Origin: Isoperla grammatica
Lineage: Eukaryota; Arthropoda; Insecta; Plecoptera; Perlodidae
Assembly (NCBI GenBank): GCA_945910005.1
Contig: OX246749.1
Coordinates: 18,943,809 to 19,007,808, forward strand
Reading direction: 5' to 3'
Length of the DNA stretch: 64,000 nt
The notes below the pieces were generated by a model, which was not told the origin of the DNA, did not search any database, and saw only the letters and a list, made by a program, of their open reading frames with translations. The position numbers and the translations under genes are program-made. Positions 9,490 through 21,000 of the stretch are shown here, one piece after another (position 1 is the stretch's first letter; each line of letters begins with the position of its first letter).

Positions 9490-10560
9490 GTAAGTTAACG
9501 TGCAGCGGTATTTATGAAAATCAAAGGTGACGTGCCGTAGCGCTAAGTGAATGAGCTGTCATTCACGCGACAGTTGTGGCTCGATGTCCATCTATTGTCC
9601 GCCAATTTTGTGTTTTAAACATTCATTTTGCATTTTATGATTACGATTGAAACATAAGTAAACTCATAAACATGAAATTAACATAAACATGAAACATTAA
9701 AATAACACTTAACATTGAAATGCATAAACTTCTGATTGTAACAAGTACACATAAAACTTTGATTAAACGTAACGAGCTTAATACATTTTACAATGAAACA
9801 ACACGATATTGATATTTTAACTTTTTATATGGTTGGAATTTCAAGTGGCATTGACCCTAATATTTTCTGTGTTGGATCTAAAACTCATTACTGCGAAGCT
9901 TTGGGATGGTTTGTGTCCTGACGGATCTTACCATAGGAGGGGGGGGGGAGGGGGGGTAAGAAATTGTAATATTAATGGAGGAGGAGGAGGAGGTGGTGTT
10001 ATCCACAATCGGATACACTACAGAGGAGGCGCTGTTCCCAGGGGGACCGCCCTATTGTCTTAAACGTTAATTTGTGAGAATAAAGCACTAATGGGGCATT
10101 TTGGAGGTCACACCTTTCTAGCCAGGGTTTTTGACCGGATTTCGGACTTTTTAATTTTGTTTACATAATATTTAGTCTACACTTGGATATGGCAAGAGAC
10201 CGAACTTCTAGACTGTATGCACGAAATTTAGTCGATCACAGATCTTCATATAAGTGGGCTTTGCACGCAAGGCTTGACGAAGACAGCGCCACCGTTGTGC
10301 CTGCTAAACTAAATGGCGGTATTTAAATTTCAACACGTCTGCTGAATGGCCGCCTTCTCAGCGTTAGCGGCAACTAAGGTCTCGACTTTACATAAATACA
10401 CTAGTGTTCGGTATAGAAAAAGTTGAACAGTTAACTTTAAAAGCTCGTCGTAGGTATAGGGTCATCTTACGATACAATAATAACAATAAATCACCTGTCA
10501 GAACAGCCGAGCACTGGTTTCAACCTGCTTTATTTATCTTGATCAGCGGCGGTAAGCGTC
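9490..10560. other. AT-rich stretch with purine runs
   Basis: No gene is recognised. G/A-rich runs lie at about 9940-9957 and 9976-9994. Confidence 0.4.
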
Positions 10561-10965
10561 ATGGAAGGCTTCACAATAAAGCAGCTAAAAGCTGAATTGA
10601 AAGCTCGTGGGGCAGGCCTTAGATTGATTGATAAATGCGGCTTAACGTCTCATATTTTTGCAACGATGGCTAATCGAGACGATGAGCGGATGATAATGAA
10701 GATGAGAACGATGATGATGAAGAATAAAGCCACATCCGAATCAGGTCCATTGTACGTCGCGTGGGTCGTCATACGGGAGTCCAGCAAGGGAGGGGCAGGG
10801 CCATGTGCGAGGAGAAATCTTCAGTGGGACAGTGGGAGGGAAGGGACAGGGTCTCTTTTTGTCGCCTCTTACGACTTGCAGGGTCACTCTGGGCCTATTC
10901 TTCCCCGGGCCCAGACGGGTAGGCAGGCCTTAGAGGGAAGAAAGCAGACCTTATGAAAAAAAGGG
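10561..10965 (+). pseudogene. SAP-domain exon split by a SINE
   Basis: From ATG 10561 the frame reads EGFTIKQLKAELKARGAGL; after the SINE it resumes GKKADLM (from about 10935), which together give the SAP helix-turn-helix signature (LKaeLkarGxxxxGkKadL) that binds AT-rich scaffold DNA. In invertebrate genomes such SAP exons often start YqaJ-containing transposon-linked genes; another fragment of that family lies at 34765-35719. A possible donor (AAAAAAAG|GTACAC) follows at about 10962. The SINE would destroy the exon. Confidence 0.65.
10611..10934 (+). mobile_element. SINE copy with core-bearing tail and 13-bp target duplication
   Basis: GGCAGGCCTTAGA at 10611-10623 and 10922-10934 brackets a full-length copy with the GTCGCCTCTTACGAC core at 10861 and the end CCCGGGCCCAGACGGG. 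It sits inside the SAP exon. Confidence 0.9.
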
Positions 10966-11609
10966 TACACTTACTTTTACTTAGCCTACATATTTATTAC
11001 GAAAGCTCTGTAGGTAAGGTAGAGATAGGCCTACAAGTTGGATTGTAGGCTAGGGGTCAGATGTCAACTTTGTGTGGGGAGCGGGGGGACGGTTGAAACA
11101 GAAGGACGGTTGGAACACGTCTGTATTTAGGTGCTACCTAGTAGACAAATTATGAACTACGTGAAACTATTATGTGTAGTCGGTAGCTCTACCGCTAATC
11201 AAAAGTTCCAGTGAAAAAACGATGTTTTGAAAGAAGAAGAAGAGTAAAACTGTTTCGCGCTGTCAGAAGTAAGTAGATCCAAGCTTGTTATATTTTAGTT
11301 TTAGACTTTGATAATGAAGGTAGAACTCTGATTCTATTTTTATTATAGAGTGTAGTCTTTTTCACTTCACATATGCGTAATGAGAAACGATTTAATTCTC
11401 AGCATCATTATAATAAACAATTGTTTACCATTTGATGTGTAATGGGGACGGTTGGAACACCATGTGCGTGTCAAACATAACCTACATTCTTTGACATTTT
11501 CAATACCTAGCTTTCTCGACAATACTAATGTAGGCTAGCTTACGGAACTAAGGCATTTAATTACAAAATACTTAGGGGCTAGGCCTAATTATGTTTTTAT
11601 TATTTCAGT

Positions 11610-11867
11610 ATGCCACGGATACGAATTCGTAAAACGGACAGGGGCAAAACGTCCGAAGATGTTATAAAAAATAACATGAAGAATCGTGCCTCAGCTAAGA
11701 AGTGGGGAATTCCCCACGTGACTTTGGCGAGGTACATTAATAAAAAGAAGGCTGGCGGCACTAATGTGGTAGGGCACACACCACAGATGGGGTATTGGAC
11801 ACCAAGAAGAGTGTTCACAGAACCAATGGAGCGGGAGTTGGTGGCATATTTGTTATCTATCGATTAT
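11610..11867 (+). CDS. N-terminal psq helix-turn-helix exon of a pogo/Tigger-like transposase
   Basis: A good acceptor (TTATTTCAG at 11599-11608) precedes ATG 11610. The product begins MPRIRIRKTDRGKTSEDVI, then AKKWGIPHVTLARYI, a psq-type DNA-binding domain as found at the start of pogo/Tigger/jerky-like transposases, and continues with RRVFTEPMERELVAYL, the usual start of the second helix-turn-helix. It stops at TGA 11868-11870 before any DDE domain. The catalytic part is absent within 1 kb, so this is a remnant or a non-autonomous element. Confidence 0.6.
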
Positions 11868-12019
11868 TGATCAATTGTATATGCTAGCACTAATTTTTAA
11901 TTGATTAAACGATATTAAGCATTAACCCTAAACTGTACATGTACCAAAAAGCAAACATGCAGATGAGTTTGTTCTATTATAATGTGTTCTTCACTTCCGT
12001 TCCAACTGTCCTTTATCCT

Positions 12020-12054
12020 GTTCCAACCGTCCTTCCATGAAGGACGGTTGGAAC
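12020..12054. repeat. Perfect 15-bp hairpin made of two motif copies
   Basis: GTTCCAACCGTCCTT at 12020-12034 and its exact complement at 12040-12054 flank the loop CCATG. The arms are the recurring motif of this region placed head to head. Confidence 0.85.
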
Positions 12055-12228
12055 GTTTACAAATATTGTTTAAGATTTAATTCAATCCGATTAGAATACT
12101 GATATTGCTTAATTACCATATACAATAGTTACATAACATGTTTAGCTACCTTCCTTCAAAATTTTGTTTTTATCCTTCCATAAATTAAAATTTTATAGCA
12201 CTTTTCCAAAAACTGTTCCAACTGTCCC

Positions 12229-13391
12229 CATGCCTACTCTCTTTTCAGATTGAAATCTTATATTAAGAACGACAATTTCGTGAAGAAAGATAATGGTGTT
12301 GTTGAAAACCAACACTTTTCTATGGTTACATCTCCCACGCACATTTACAGAGATATTAATGGGGATTCCATGCTGCCTCATTTAACTAGCGAAAGGGTTA
12401 TGTTGTTCCACTTAGGTAGGTCTAGGCACGAGGTAGCCTATCATATTGATTTTAACGTATTTCATATAGGTACAAAAGGGAACTCATTACCTAAGGCACT
12501 GTTTACACTAGACCTATGTTGAGTACTCTTTAATTCCTATACAATGATACAAGTTCTGCGAGTTAAGTACATAAATTATTATTATTTTAATTGTAGGCTT
12601 GGCCCAGGAACAACACAGAGCACGGAAATGCCAAGGCCTAGATGCCCACTTGTATCAGTCAATTTAAATATATAAATCGTGTTTACAGGTCTGGAGTAAG
12701 TGAAATGTCCGACAAAGCAGAAAACCTGTACGTGGGAAAATATCTGCAATATGCACGTTGACCCAATTGCCAAAGTGAGGGGGGGTGGGGGGACATTCGT
12801 CTCCGGGTAGTGTAGAGCTCAAATGAAGCAAGTACTTTATACAGTTGACTTGTTGCTTCAAGATGATGGAAGTATTTTGGAAAGTCAATGCATTACAAGC
12901 AAAAAAAACAATCCATTGCAAGTACATCGGTGCATTGCTGTTACCGTTGCAGATGTTGGTTCAAGTTTATGTCAAGTTGGTTCAGTTCAGATGTTTATTT
13001 CTATTTTTGATATAACCAATAAGCTAAGACTGGAAGTAGTTCACCGCCTAAGTCTACACAAAAAAAGGTGGGCCTAGGCCTAATTCAAAAGCGGTTACCA
13101 CTATAAGTTTGTCTATGGTTAGCCGAACCTAGGCAACTAATTTGGCCCATATGGTTGAATGGCTGATTTATTTCAATTTTATTTTCATGAAAGGGAAACG
13201 GGAAAGGGAAAATTCACCACCTGTTTTGGTTGTGGCTTGCATGCTTAGCATCGTACACAGGGAACAACGTAAGCAGGTCATATGGTCGGTGCTAGGGCGG
13301 CGCGCCTTCAGCAAGTCCCTCTCCGGTGATTTACGATGGTCTAACGTCAGGAAAAACCAGTGTCTGCAATTTTCCGTTGGTATTGGACATG
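12229..13391. other. Stretch without a recognised gene
   Basis: It contains open frames at 12250-12519 (+) and 12823-13077 (+) that I cannot assign to any family and that have no supporting splice or motif evidence. A G-rich run lies near 12779-12793. Confidence 0.35.
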
Positions 13392-13398
13392 ATTCGAC

Positions 13399-16300
13399 CA
13401 AAGATTATAAAGGGTGGTATAGATAGTTATTGCCCGTGTTAAATTATCTGCGCCTGTGATTTTACTCTCCGCTTCCCCTCGCCTACAAGCTAGTCGTAGT
13501 TCTGCTTCACATTACCGGCAGCGCTGGAGTCACATTTTTGGTTGCAGATTGCCCCTCGCCCGTATCAAAAGTAGCAATACCCATGTTTCATATGTCTCAC
13601 TCACTCATGCTGCTTCTGCCATTTCCTATCTTTCTCTCACGATAGTCGCGAGTGTCGTGTTATCTGAGTCTCCCCTACCTCCAAGCCTCGGCCAAGCCTT
13701 CACCGCCAGACAGTGTTGCCACCAATTCGTCCCATTCATGTTATTTCTCCACGGATATGTTGACTGGCTGGCTCGGACGTTTTATTACGAATTACTTTTA
13801 TCGATACGTTGTCGCGTCTAGAGACAATATATTAGTACGATATAGTTGACTGTTATCTAGTAATGCTTTTTATGTATTACCAATAATTGTCTTAAGTTAT
13901 TTATTACTCATTCCGATGTCCAATACCAGGACGGACGGAAGGCTAATATTGCACTCTTGATCCACTAGATTAGTGGTGTAGGTGGGAAGGGGAAGGCCGG
14001 GGGCTGTTAGGAGGACTCGATCCTAACATTCGTCTTATGACTGAGGGAAACCTCAGTAAGGATTGCCATTTATAGGATTTTAATAATATGCATTTTACTT
14101 TTTGTTTCTATAGTCAATCAGGGCCAGACGGGCCAGTTACCATCCATATCTCAAACCATATTCTTTCTACGTTCGTTTGTATTATTAGACCTACTATTTC
14201 TTTTGGTTTGTAACCTATATAATATTTAAATGTGTATTTTACTTTTTGTGACTAGTAACCATTTAAATCTCATAAGATATTGTTCCTACAGGGTTATAAT
14301 TACTATTTTTATGGTTTGCTTTTGTTTAAATTATATTACAATTTAATGGGGACTTATATATTTGTGACTATAGTTAATCATGGCCATTTACCATTTTTTG
14401 CACCTCACAAGATATTGTTCCTACGTTTTGATGATTTCCATGTCATACAGTGTTTTCTAACTTTATTTAAACGAGCATCAAAATGGAGCCCTGTTTTGAC
14501 AAAGTACGTGGACCTAATTGAACATCCCGAAATCGGTTAAAAAGTGTTGACAAATCCAAAAAACCGCATAGCGGACAAATTTGGGAGCTTCCACCCCTAC
14601 AACCTAGATGGAAACAGTTATTAATAAAAATAGAATTAATAGTTATACTCCATAAAAAAGTGTCTATTATCCAAAGCTTATTATTCAGTAAAGGAATACA
14701 ATGAGGACAATATCATCTTGTAATTCTAGCCCTTGGTGACAACCAGTATTGTACAGTAAAGTAAATTAATTTAATTCTATGTGTAATTAATAATTACATA
14801 ATATGTAACTTACTTTTATATGTTCTGTTCTGAACATGTATGTTCTGACAATATTATGTAAATTCATGTTGTTCAAATTCATTTAATTATTAGTTACTAT
14901 TAGCCCTGTATCGACTATCATCGAGTCTAACTGACCTGGGAATGATATACTATTATGTTATATTTATATAATTATATTGTTCTATTCTTAGTCGTAAGCT
15001 ACATTGTACTAACAACATGTCTTACTGACATGGGAGACAAATGTCCAAATACCCTTATCACAAAAATCTCTATGATTCGATGGGTCAATATTGTTACAGC
15101 TATGTAATGAAATGTACTACTGTCTACAAATGGAAATAAAACTTACATTATTTACACTTTCTCCCTAACTGCATGTTTAGTTAACTGGAACTTTAGTTGA
15201 CTGGATGTTAAGTATTTTATCTTGATTTAAAATACTATTGGGATGATAACTCTCCATGTCATTAATCATTTTTCTTTTAAATAATAAAATATAAAATATA
15301 AAATTACAACATTGCCCTCCTTTGTAAATCAGTTTTATAATAACTGAATAGGATAGACTCCACAAAAATACACTAAAAAAAAGAAATTGTGCCACAGTAT
15401 TGTACACACATTACATTTAGGCCTATACATTATATTACAATAACTAATATGAAAGTACAATATAACATAAAGCAATCAATTGCAACCTGTACTGTAAGGG
15501 CTTGATCCAACTGCAGTGGCGTATTCATGAATTCATCGACCGAGGGCGGAGGAAGGGGGTGGGGAGGGGGGGGGGATTTTATAAAATAGTGGGTCTAGCT
15601 GCCGAAAGCTGTTCAATTGTGAGTTTTTTTTTTTTTTAGTTGTTACAGGTCAGATAGGCTTATTTACAGTCAATAGGCTTATGCGGTGCTTTGATTAATA
15701 TAAAAAAAATAACAATACTTATCGGATCGCGTTGAATTTAACTTACTCGTGAAGGGACGGATTGACTATAGAATTTAAATTCTGTTTTATTTTATTTTTT
15801 ATTTACATACTTTCTATGAATGGCTCATATAGCGCGTTCGTATAAAAAAGAAAGTTAAATTGTTAAGTTCCTGAAATCCATCCAAGGGGGGGGGGGGCAG
15901 TCCCCCCCCCCCCCTCTCGCGGCGCCCATGAGAACCAATATCTTGAATTACAAAAATAAAGAACAAAGCATATTATGTTTGTATGAAGTGAACTGTAACT
16001 GTAATGAACAGTAAAATAAAGAACAAAAAGAACAAAGTATATTATGTTTGTATGAAGTGAATTGTAATGAACAGTAGATAAAGTTTTCCGAATTTTGTTT
16101 ATTTTCTTTAAACCTATCTGTCTTTGTCTCTTGTCGGAAATGAAAAGAATCGTACAGGTGGTACCAGTCCTACACAGTTATTACTATTATTAACGCAATT
16201 TTTAAAACTGCACGCGTTTCCTCTAGGCAGGGCCATCACGCCATTAGAACTGTACGCAATCTAAGTCAGAATGAAGACAAAGGTCTTCCACATACTCGCA

Positions 16301-16622
16301 TCAAAGATTGCTCGCATATCGGATTCGCCTGCAAAATTGAGTATGGTCAGTGCTATGTACAGTGTTGCAACGCAATCACTCACTAAGGAAAGAGAAGGAA
16401 CGATCGCAGCAGTGAGCGTGAGTGAGATACCGGAAACCTGGATACCGCTTGGCGATACGGGAGGGAAGTTACCGCGCGAAGAAGAAAATCTGGCTAGCGC
16501 TCCCAGTGAACTGAAGCCGAACTACAAATCGCTTGTAGGCCAGGGGAAGCGGGGAGGGAAACTTCAAGCGCAGATAATTTAACACGGGCAATAACTATCT
16601 ATACCACCCTTTATAATCTTTG
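13399..16622. mobile_element. Non-autonomous DNA transposon with long terminal inverted repeats
   Basis: The left end CAAAGATTATAAAGGGTGG at 13399 is repeated inverted at the right end (CCACCCTTTATAATCTTTG, ending 16622). Similarity continues for about 250 bp on each side (to ~13660 and from ~16370), with the first ~65 bp nearly identical. The sequence ATTCGAC flanks both ends (13392-13398 and 16623-16629); the extra G at 13391 and 16622 allows an 8-bp duplication if the element ends one base earlier. The interior is AT-rich with no transposase; the 103-codon frame at 16271-16582 lies largely in the right repeat. hAT or P-like superfamily is possible from duplication length. Confidence 0.75.
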
Positions 16623-16629
16623 ATTCGAC

Positions 16630-17900
16630 GTTAAGTAGATATATCCAAATATTATATTTCGTCTAATTCCTAGTGTTTTTTTTTGTTAAAATCTTTTACG
16701 AAGAAAAATTTACACATGCATTGTACTTGAGGTGTAAGATATAGGGTAACCATATTTCCGAAAATAAAACAGATAAGAGATTAAAAATACATGTTACTAG
16801 TCGCGAATCGCGAAGCCGTTAGACAGCGGGGTGAGGGGGGTTGAGGTTTAAGAGGCAACAGTATGTTATTATTGTTAACACGTATTTTATAGTTGTTTTA
16901 GTAAGTTTTAAACTAACTCACCGCTGAACTAACCAATATACAGTAGCTCAAAGGTAAGCTTTACTAAATAGCTATAATAACAAACAATGCCTTGTCTACA
17001 AGAGTTCCAATTTGAAATCATTTCAGTTGCTGTTTGACAGACAGATCCCAACGTAAAGCTGAAGGCTATTGACAGCAAAATCAAACCTTGGCTGTGGGGG
17101 TCCAGAGACCGAGAAGGTGGCAGGCTGGAACGCGCTAAAGCAAAACAGTGTCCAATACAAAACCCCGTCCCCGAAATCAATAACCCTATGCCTCAAGACA
17201 TGAATGCCCAGGACATATTGCCCAGGACATCAATGCCCTGATGATTTACAGTGCATCAGTAGTAGTTAGGGGGTCACCCTGGCACTCATTTGCATAATCT
17301 CAAGGTCGATGACGTCATAAGCCACGCCCTCTCATTAGCATAATTAATTAACTTAATTACTTACATTCGCATAATTAATTAACCCTTTAATTAGTGTTTA
17401 CATAAATTTGCATATTAATGAGTTAATTTGCATAATTAATTAATTTACTGAATTCATAAAGTTAATTGATCCTAATTAGTGTATGCATAAATTTCATGCA
17501 CTTAAGTCCCAAGGTGACCTCCCCCACTCTTTCCCCCTAAAGCACGTAGCCTACCCCTGCTGAACTTACCACTCCCTGTACTTACCGCGGTTCCACGGGA
17601 GCAATGTTCACTCGGCGGCTGCTGGCATAAGACTGACGCTCTTAGGGTCTTGTAGCCCCTAAGGTACATTAGGAAGCGCCCTCTAGTATCTAGTGCAGTG
17701 AACTAGGGCGACGCTAGCGCCCCCCCCCCCCCCCCCCCCCCCGAGCGGCCACGCGGAGAACTATGTAGTGCAGCGCCCCCTATCGGAGGCTCGAGGAACT
17801 AAAGTATTGATTTTTCCTTGGAATGTTCTAGAAGCTTGAGTATTTGTTCCCTTAGTCATCGTGCGAAGGGTAGATACGTCTCGATATTTTATGCGCTATT
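16630..17900. other. Spacer upstream of the polymerase gene
   Basis: No gene is recognised. A run of 23 C lies at 17720-17742. A cluster of octamer-like and TAATTAATTA motifs lies at 17287-17500 and is described separately. Confidence 0.4.
17287..17500. promoter_or_regulatory. Cluster of ATTTGCAT and TAATTAATTA motifs
   Basis: GCATAATTAATTAA-type blocks recur three times (about 17337, 17370, 17432) and ATTTGCAT at about 17287, 17405 and 17430. A palindromic TGACGTCA lies at 17310-17317. The composition resembles homeodomain/POU and CRE sites, but such motifs arise easily in AT-rich DNA. Confidence 0.3.
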
Positions 17901-17904
17901 TTGA

Positions 17905-17962
17905 TGACGTCATAGGACTAAAAGTATAAATAGTAGACCGGGGGTGTAGAGCGGCATCAGTT
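17905..17962 (+). promoter_or_regulatory. Candidate core promoter: CRE, TATA box and initiator
   Basis: TGACGTCA at 17905-17912, TATAAATA at 17925-17932 and TCAGTT at 17957-17962 (A at 17959, 34 bases from the first T of the TATA box) form a well-spaced RNA polymerase II core promoter. The first coding ATG of the DNA polymerase gene follows at 18146. Confidence 0.55.
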
Positions 17963-18394
17963 CATGTTCACGTGCAGACCAGTACAGATCGAGGAGGGAA
18001 AGAAGTTGAATAGTGAAGTGAAGTGACAGTGGCAGATATTATGTAACAGTGATAGTGACAGTGACAGTGTTTAAGACAGTCAACGGTGAAAAAGTGACAG
18101 TGACGCTTGTTTAAAATAATTTTAAATTTTATATATTTTATAATAATGGAGCATTCGTGTGACATAGAGGACATTGAGGTAATGCCTCTCACTCAAGAAT
18201 CTACCCCCTTCAGTTTATCACAGCTTGATGTATACTTGGGGAGCCCCCAGCCAAGGTAAGCATAATTGCATACATTCATAGTTATCGTTGAGACGCCGTT
18301 AACGCGCCATTGACGCACTGTTGACATGTCTTTGACACGCCGTTAACGCGTCGTTGAAAAGGTGTAACGCGAAAGTATTAGTGTGTCAAAATAT

Positions 18395-18540
18395 GTATTA
18401 AATATCGATTTATCGATTATATAGTTTTATTGATTTTATAGAGTTATTGATTTTATTAAATCATTGATTTATTGATTTTATAGATTTGTTCGAGTTATTG
18501 ATTTATTGGTTTATTAATTTTATGGATTTATTGATTTTCT
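18395..18540. repeat. ATTGATTTAT-type tandem repeat in intron 1
   Basis: Degenerate repeats of ATTGATTTTAT fill the end of the first intron of the polymerase gene. Confidence 0.6.
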
Positions 18541-18672
18541 TTCCATTCAGCAACGAATTTGAGGAAGTAATAGCAGGGTTACCCTCACCATCTACAGCTG
18601 TAGATTATATAGAGGATTTTGACCTCGCATTGTTGGGGGCGGAGAATCCTGAGCCCGCTCCTGCTGCACATA

Positions 18673-18790
18673 CTCATGTGGATGATGATTAATGGGGCTT
18701 TACGTCTCATATTTATGCAACGATGGCTAATCGAGACGATGAGCGGGTGATAATGAAGATGAGAAAGATGATAATGAATGCTCATGTGGA
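18673..18790 (+). mobile_element. 3'-truncated SINE with 10-bp duplication in polymerase exon 2
   Basis: CTCATGTGGA at 18673-18682 and 18781-18790 brackets only the first ~98 bases of the SINE (to GATAATGAATG). The exon reads AAHTHV before it and EPWRQQQ after it. Confidence 0.85.
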
Positions 18791-20028
18791 GCCTTGGCGA
18801 CAGCAGCAAGGGTAAATTTGTTAAGAGTAAATCATGTACCTACTTTTACGTTGTAAACATAAAAGACGCGATAGTAATTATATATGTTTCTTATTACAGA
18901 GCTGGCCAGAGTGATCAAGGATTTAGGGTGCTTTGGGATAGTAAAACTGTCAATCCCAAGTTCCAAAACACTTGTCGTTACGTCACCATTATATTAGAGG
19001 AGCCCCCACTGGATGCTGACCCCTTTACCTGGATAGAGACAACGTTTTCAAATTTAATGAAGTTTTTGAAAGAAAATAATACATTTGGCATCCCAGAACT
19101 CCGTCAATTTCAGACATACTTTCCCGAGTACCAAATAACTGTTTTTAAAGATAGAACAGGGTCCCAAATTATGTTTGAGGGACCCGCCAGTACTGAGATA
19201 CATCCTCGCAAAAACATTGACTTGTACTTTTATAACAACCAATATGCCGTCATCACTAAATACGGGGGCCTTTGACAGTGTTTATTATTGCCGACCTTGT
19301 CATGTACGGTATAAAGTTAAGGATCACCATAAATGTAAAGGGCACTGCTCCCAATGTTTCAATAATGTGGCATGCCCAAAGCAACGATTTATTACATGCC
19401 CAAGTTGCCAACCCACATTCCGAGGTCCCTTGTGTTTGGCAAACCATCTCACTCCTACCTACACCAATAACCGTACAGTATGCGATGTTCATCGCATTTG
19501 CAAGTTGTGCCATAGGTATTTTAATTTACGAGATAGAATAAAGCACACTTGCAACGAGCAATACTGTACAGTGTGCGAAAAGGTGGTGGATGCCAATCAC
19601 AAGTGCTATATGCGTAAGGTAAAGCCAAACAAATATAAAGATAACATCCTCTTTGTGTTTTTTGACATTGAGACCACTCAGTACCAACCAGTGCAAGGTA
19701 AACCAGGCACATATGAGCACGTGTCCAATCTTTTGGTGGCACATCAGGCTTGCCCACACTGTTTTGCCACACCAATTAGTGAACCTAGCTCTGTGTGCTC
19801 ACCAAGAGAATCAAGGCAGCACGTGTTCTGGGATCCCGATCCGGTAGCTCAGTTTTTTGCTCACCTACGTATATACAGACTCGGTATTAAGGAAATCTTA
19901 GTGATTGCCCATAATTTAAAGGGGTACGATGGTCACTTTGTTATTCGCCATCTGGTGGAATCCTTGAACTGGTCACTCGAACTTCTCATGACAGGCACTA
20001 AGATCTTACACATGTCCTGTCATGGGAT

Positions 20029-20345
20029 CAGTTTTAAGTATTCCTTCAATTTTCTGCCGATGGGCCTATGATTGATTGATTAATGGGGCTTAACGTCTCA
20101 TATTTTCGCAACTATGGCCAATCGAGACGATGAGCGGGTGATAAGGAAGATGTAAAGATGATGATGAAGAGTAGTCACATCCGAATCAGGTCCATTGTAC
20201 GTCGCGTGGGTCGTCATACGGGAGTCCAGCAAGGGAGGGGCAGGGCCATGTGGGAGGAGAAATCTTCAGTGGGACAGTGGGAGGGAAGGGACAGGGTCTC
20301 TTTTTCAGTTTTAAAGATTCCTTCAATTTTCTGCCGATGGGCCTA
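20029..20345 (+). mobile_element. SINE ending at a T5 run, with a 40-bp target duplication
   Basis: The SINE occupies 20069-20305 and stops at GTCTCTTTTT. The flanks 20029-20068 and 20306-20345 are the same 40 bases with two mismatches. Copy 2 of the polymerase gene (near 62098-62137) has that 40-base block only once, which confirms the insertion and the duplication. Confidence 0.9.
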
Positions 20346-20585
20346 GCCAAGATTCCAAAAGCCCTCAATCTCCAGGAGACGGTAAGAAAAGGCCACTTCC
20401 CTCACCTTTTCAACCGCCCCGAAAATTACGAGTATGTCGGTCCCGTGCCTAGTCCAGAGATGTACGGCGTGGACGGCATGTTTGAAAAAAACCGCCACGA
20501 GTTTCTTGCATGGCATAAAAAACAAGTGGCGGAGAATGCCGTATTTGACTTAAGAAAGGAGCTCAAGGCTTACTGTATAAACGAC

Positions 20586-21000
20586 GTGGACATACTCCGA
20601 TGATGATGATTATGATTATTGGGGCTTAACGTCTCATATTTATGCAACGATGGCTAATCGAGACGATGAGCGGGTGATAATGAAGATGAGAAAGATGATA
20701 GTGAAGATTAAAGCCACATCCGAATCAGATCCATTGTACGTTGCGTGAGTCGTCATACGGGAGTCCAGCAAGGGAGGGCAGGGCCAAGTGGGAGGAGAAA
20801 TATTCAATGGGACAGTGGGGGGGAAAGGGGATTGGGGTGTGGACTGCACTTCGTCTGACTTCTACTCCTCGACCAGTCCGGCTTGGGTGGCCCTACCAGA
20901 AGCATACGCTTCCGCCGGCATAGCTCTCGGGATCAACAAAGCACGCAAACCTGCCCACCACGATAAGGTAGCAGTCCCAGGGCAGGTGGACATACTCCGA
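20586..21000 (+). mobile_element. Full-length SINE with 15-bp duplication
   Basis: GTGGACATACTCCGA at 20586-20600 and 20986-21000 flanks the common-tail form of the SINE. Polymerase copy 2 is uninterrupted at the same place (about 62382-62396). Confidence 0.95.

Larger units (their letters stand above)
11086..12228. repeat. Inverted set of GGACGGTTGGAAC motifs around a psq exon
   Basis: Three copies in one orientation lie left of the exon (11086-11100 with one mismatch, 11103-11117, 11445-11459). Copies in the opposite orientation lie to its right (11999-12013, 12020-12034, 12214-12228, the first and last as GTTCCAACTGTCC), with one more forward copy at 12040-12054. This symmetry suggests subterminal binding sites of the element carrying the exon. 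Confidence 0.6.

Noticed and set aside
12823..13077. 84-codon frame as a conserved gene
   Set aside because: No motif, no splice support and no recognisable relative; kept only as part of an unassigned stretch.
16271..16582. 103-codon open frame as a gene
   Set aside because: It lies largely in the right terminal inverted repeat of the 13399-16622 element and shows no known motif.
17965..18191. Minus-strand His/Cys-rich frame over the polymerase 5' region
   Set aside because: It is the reverse of simple GTGACA-type repeats in the leader and first exon.
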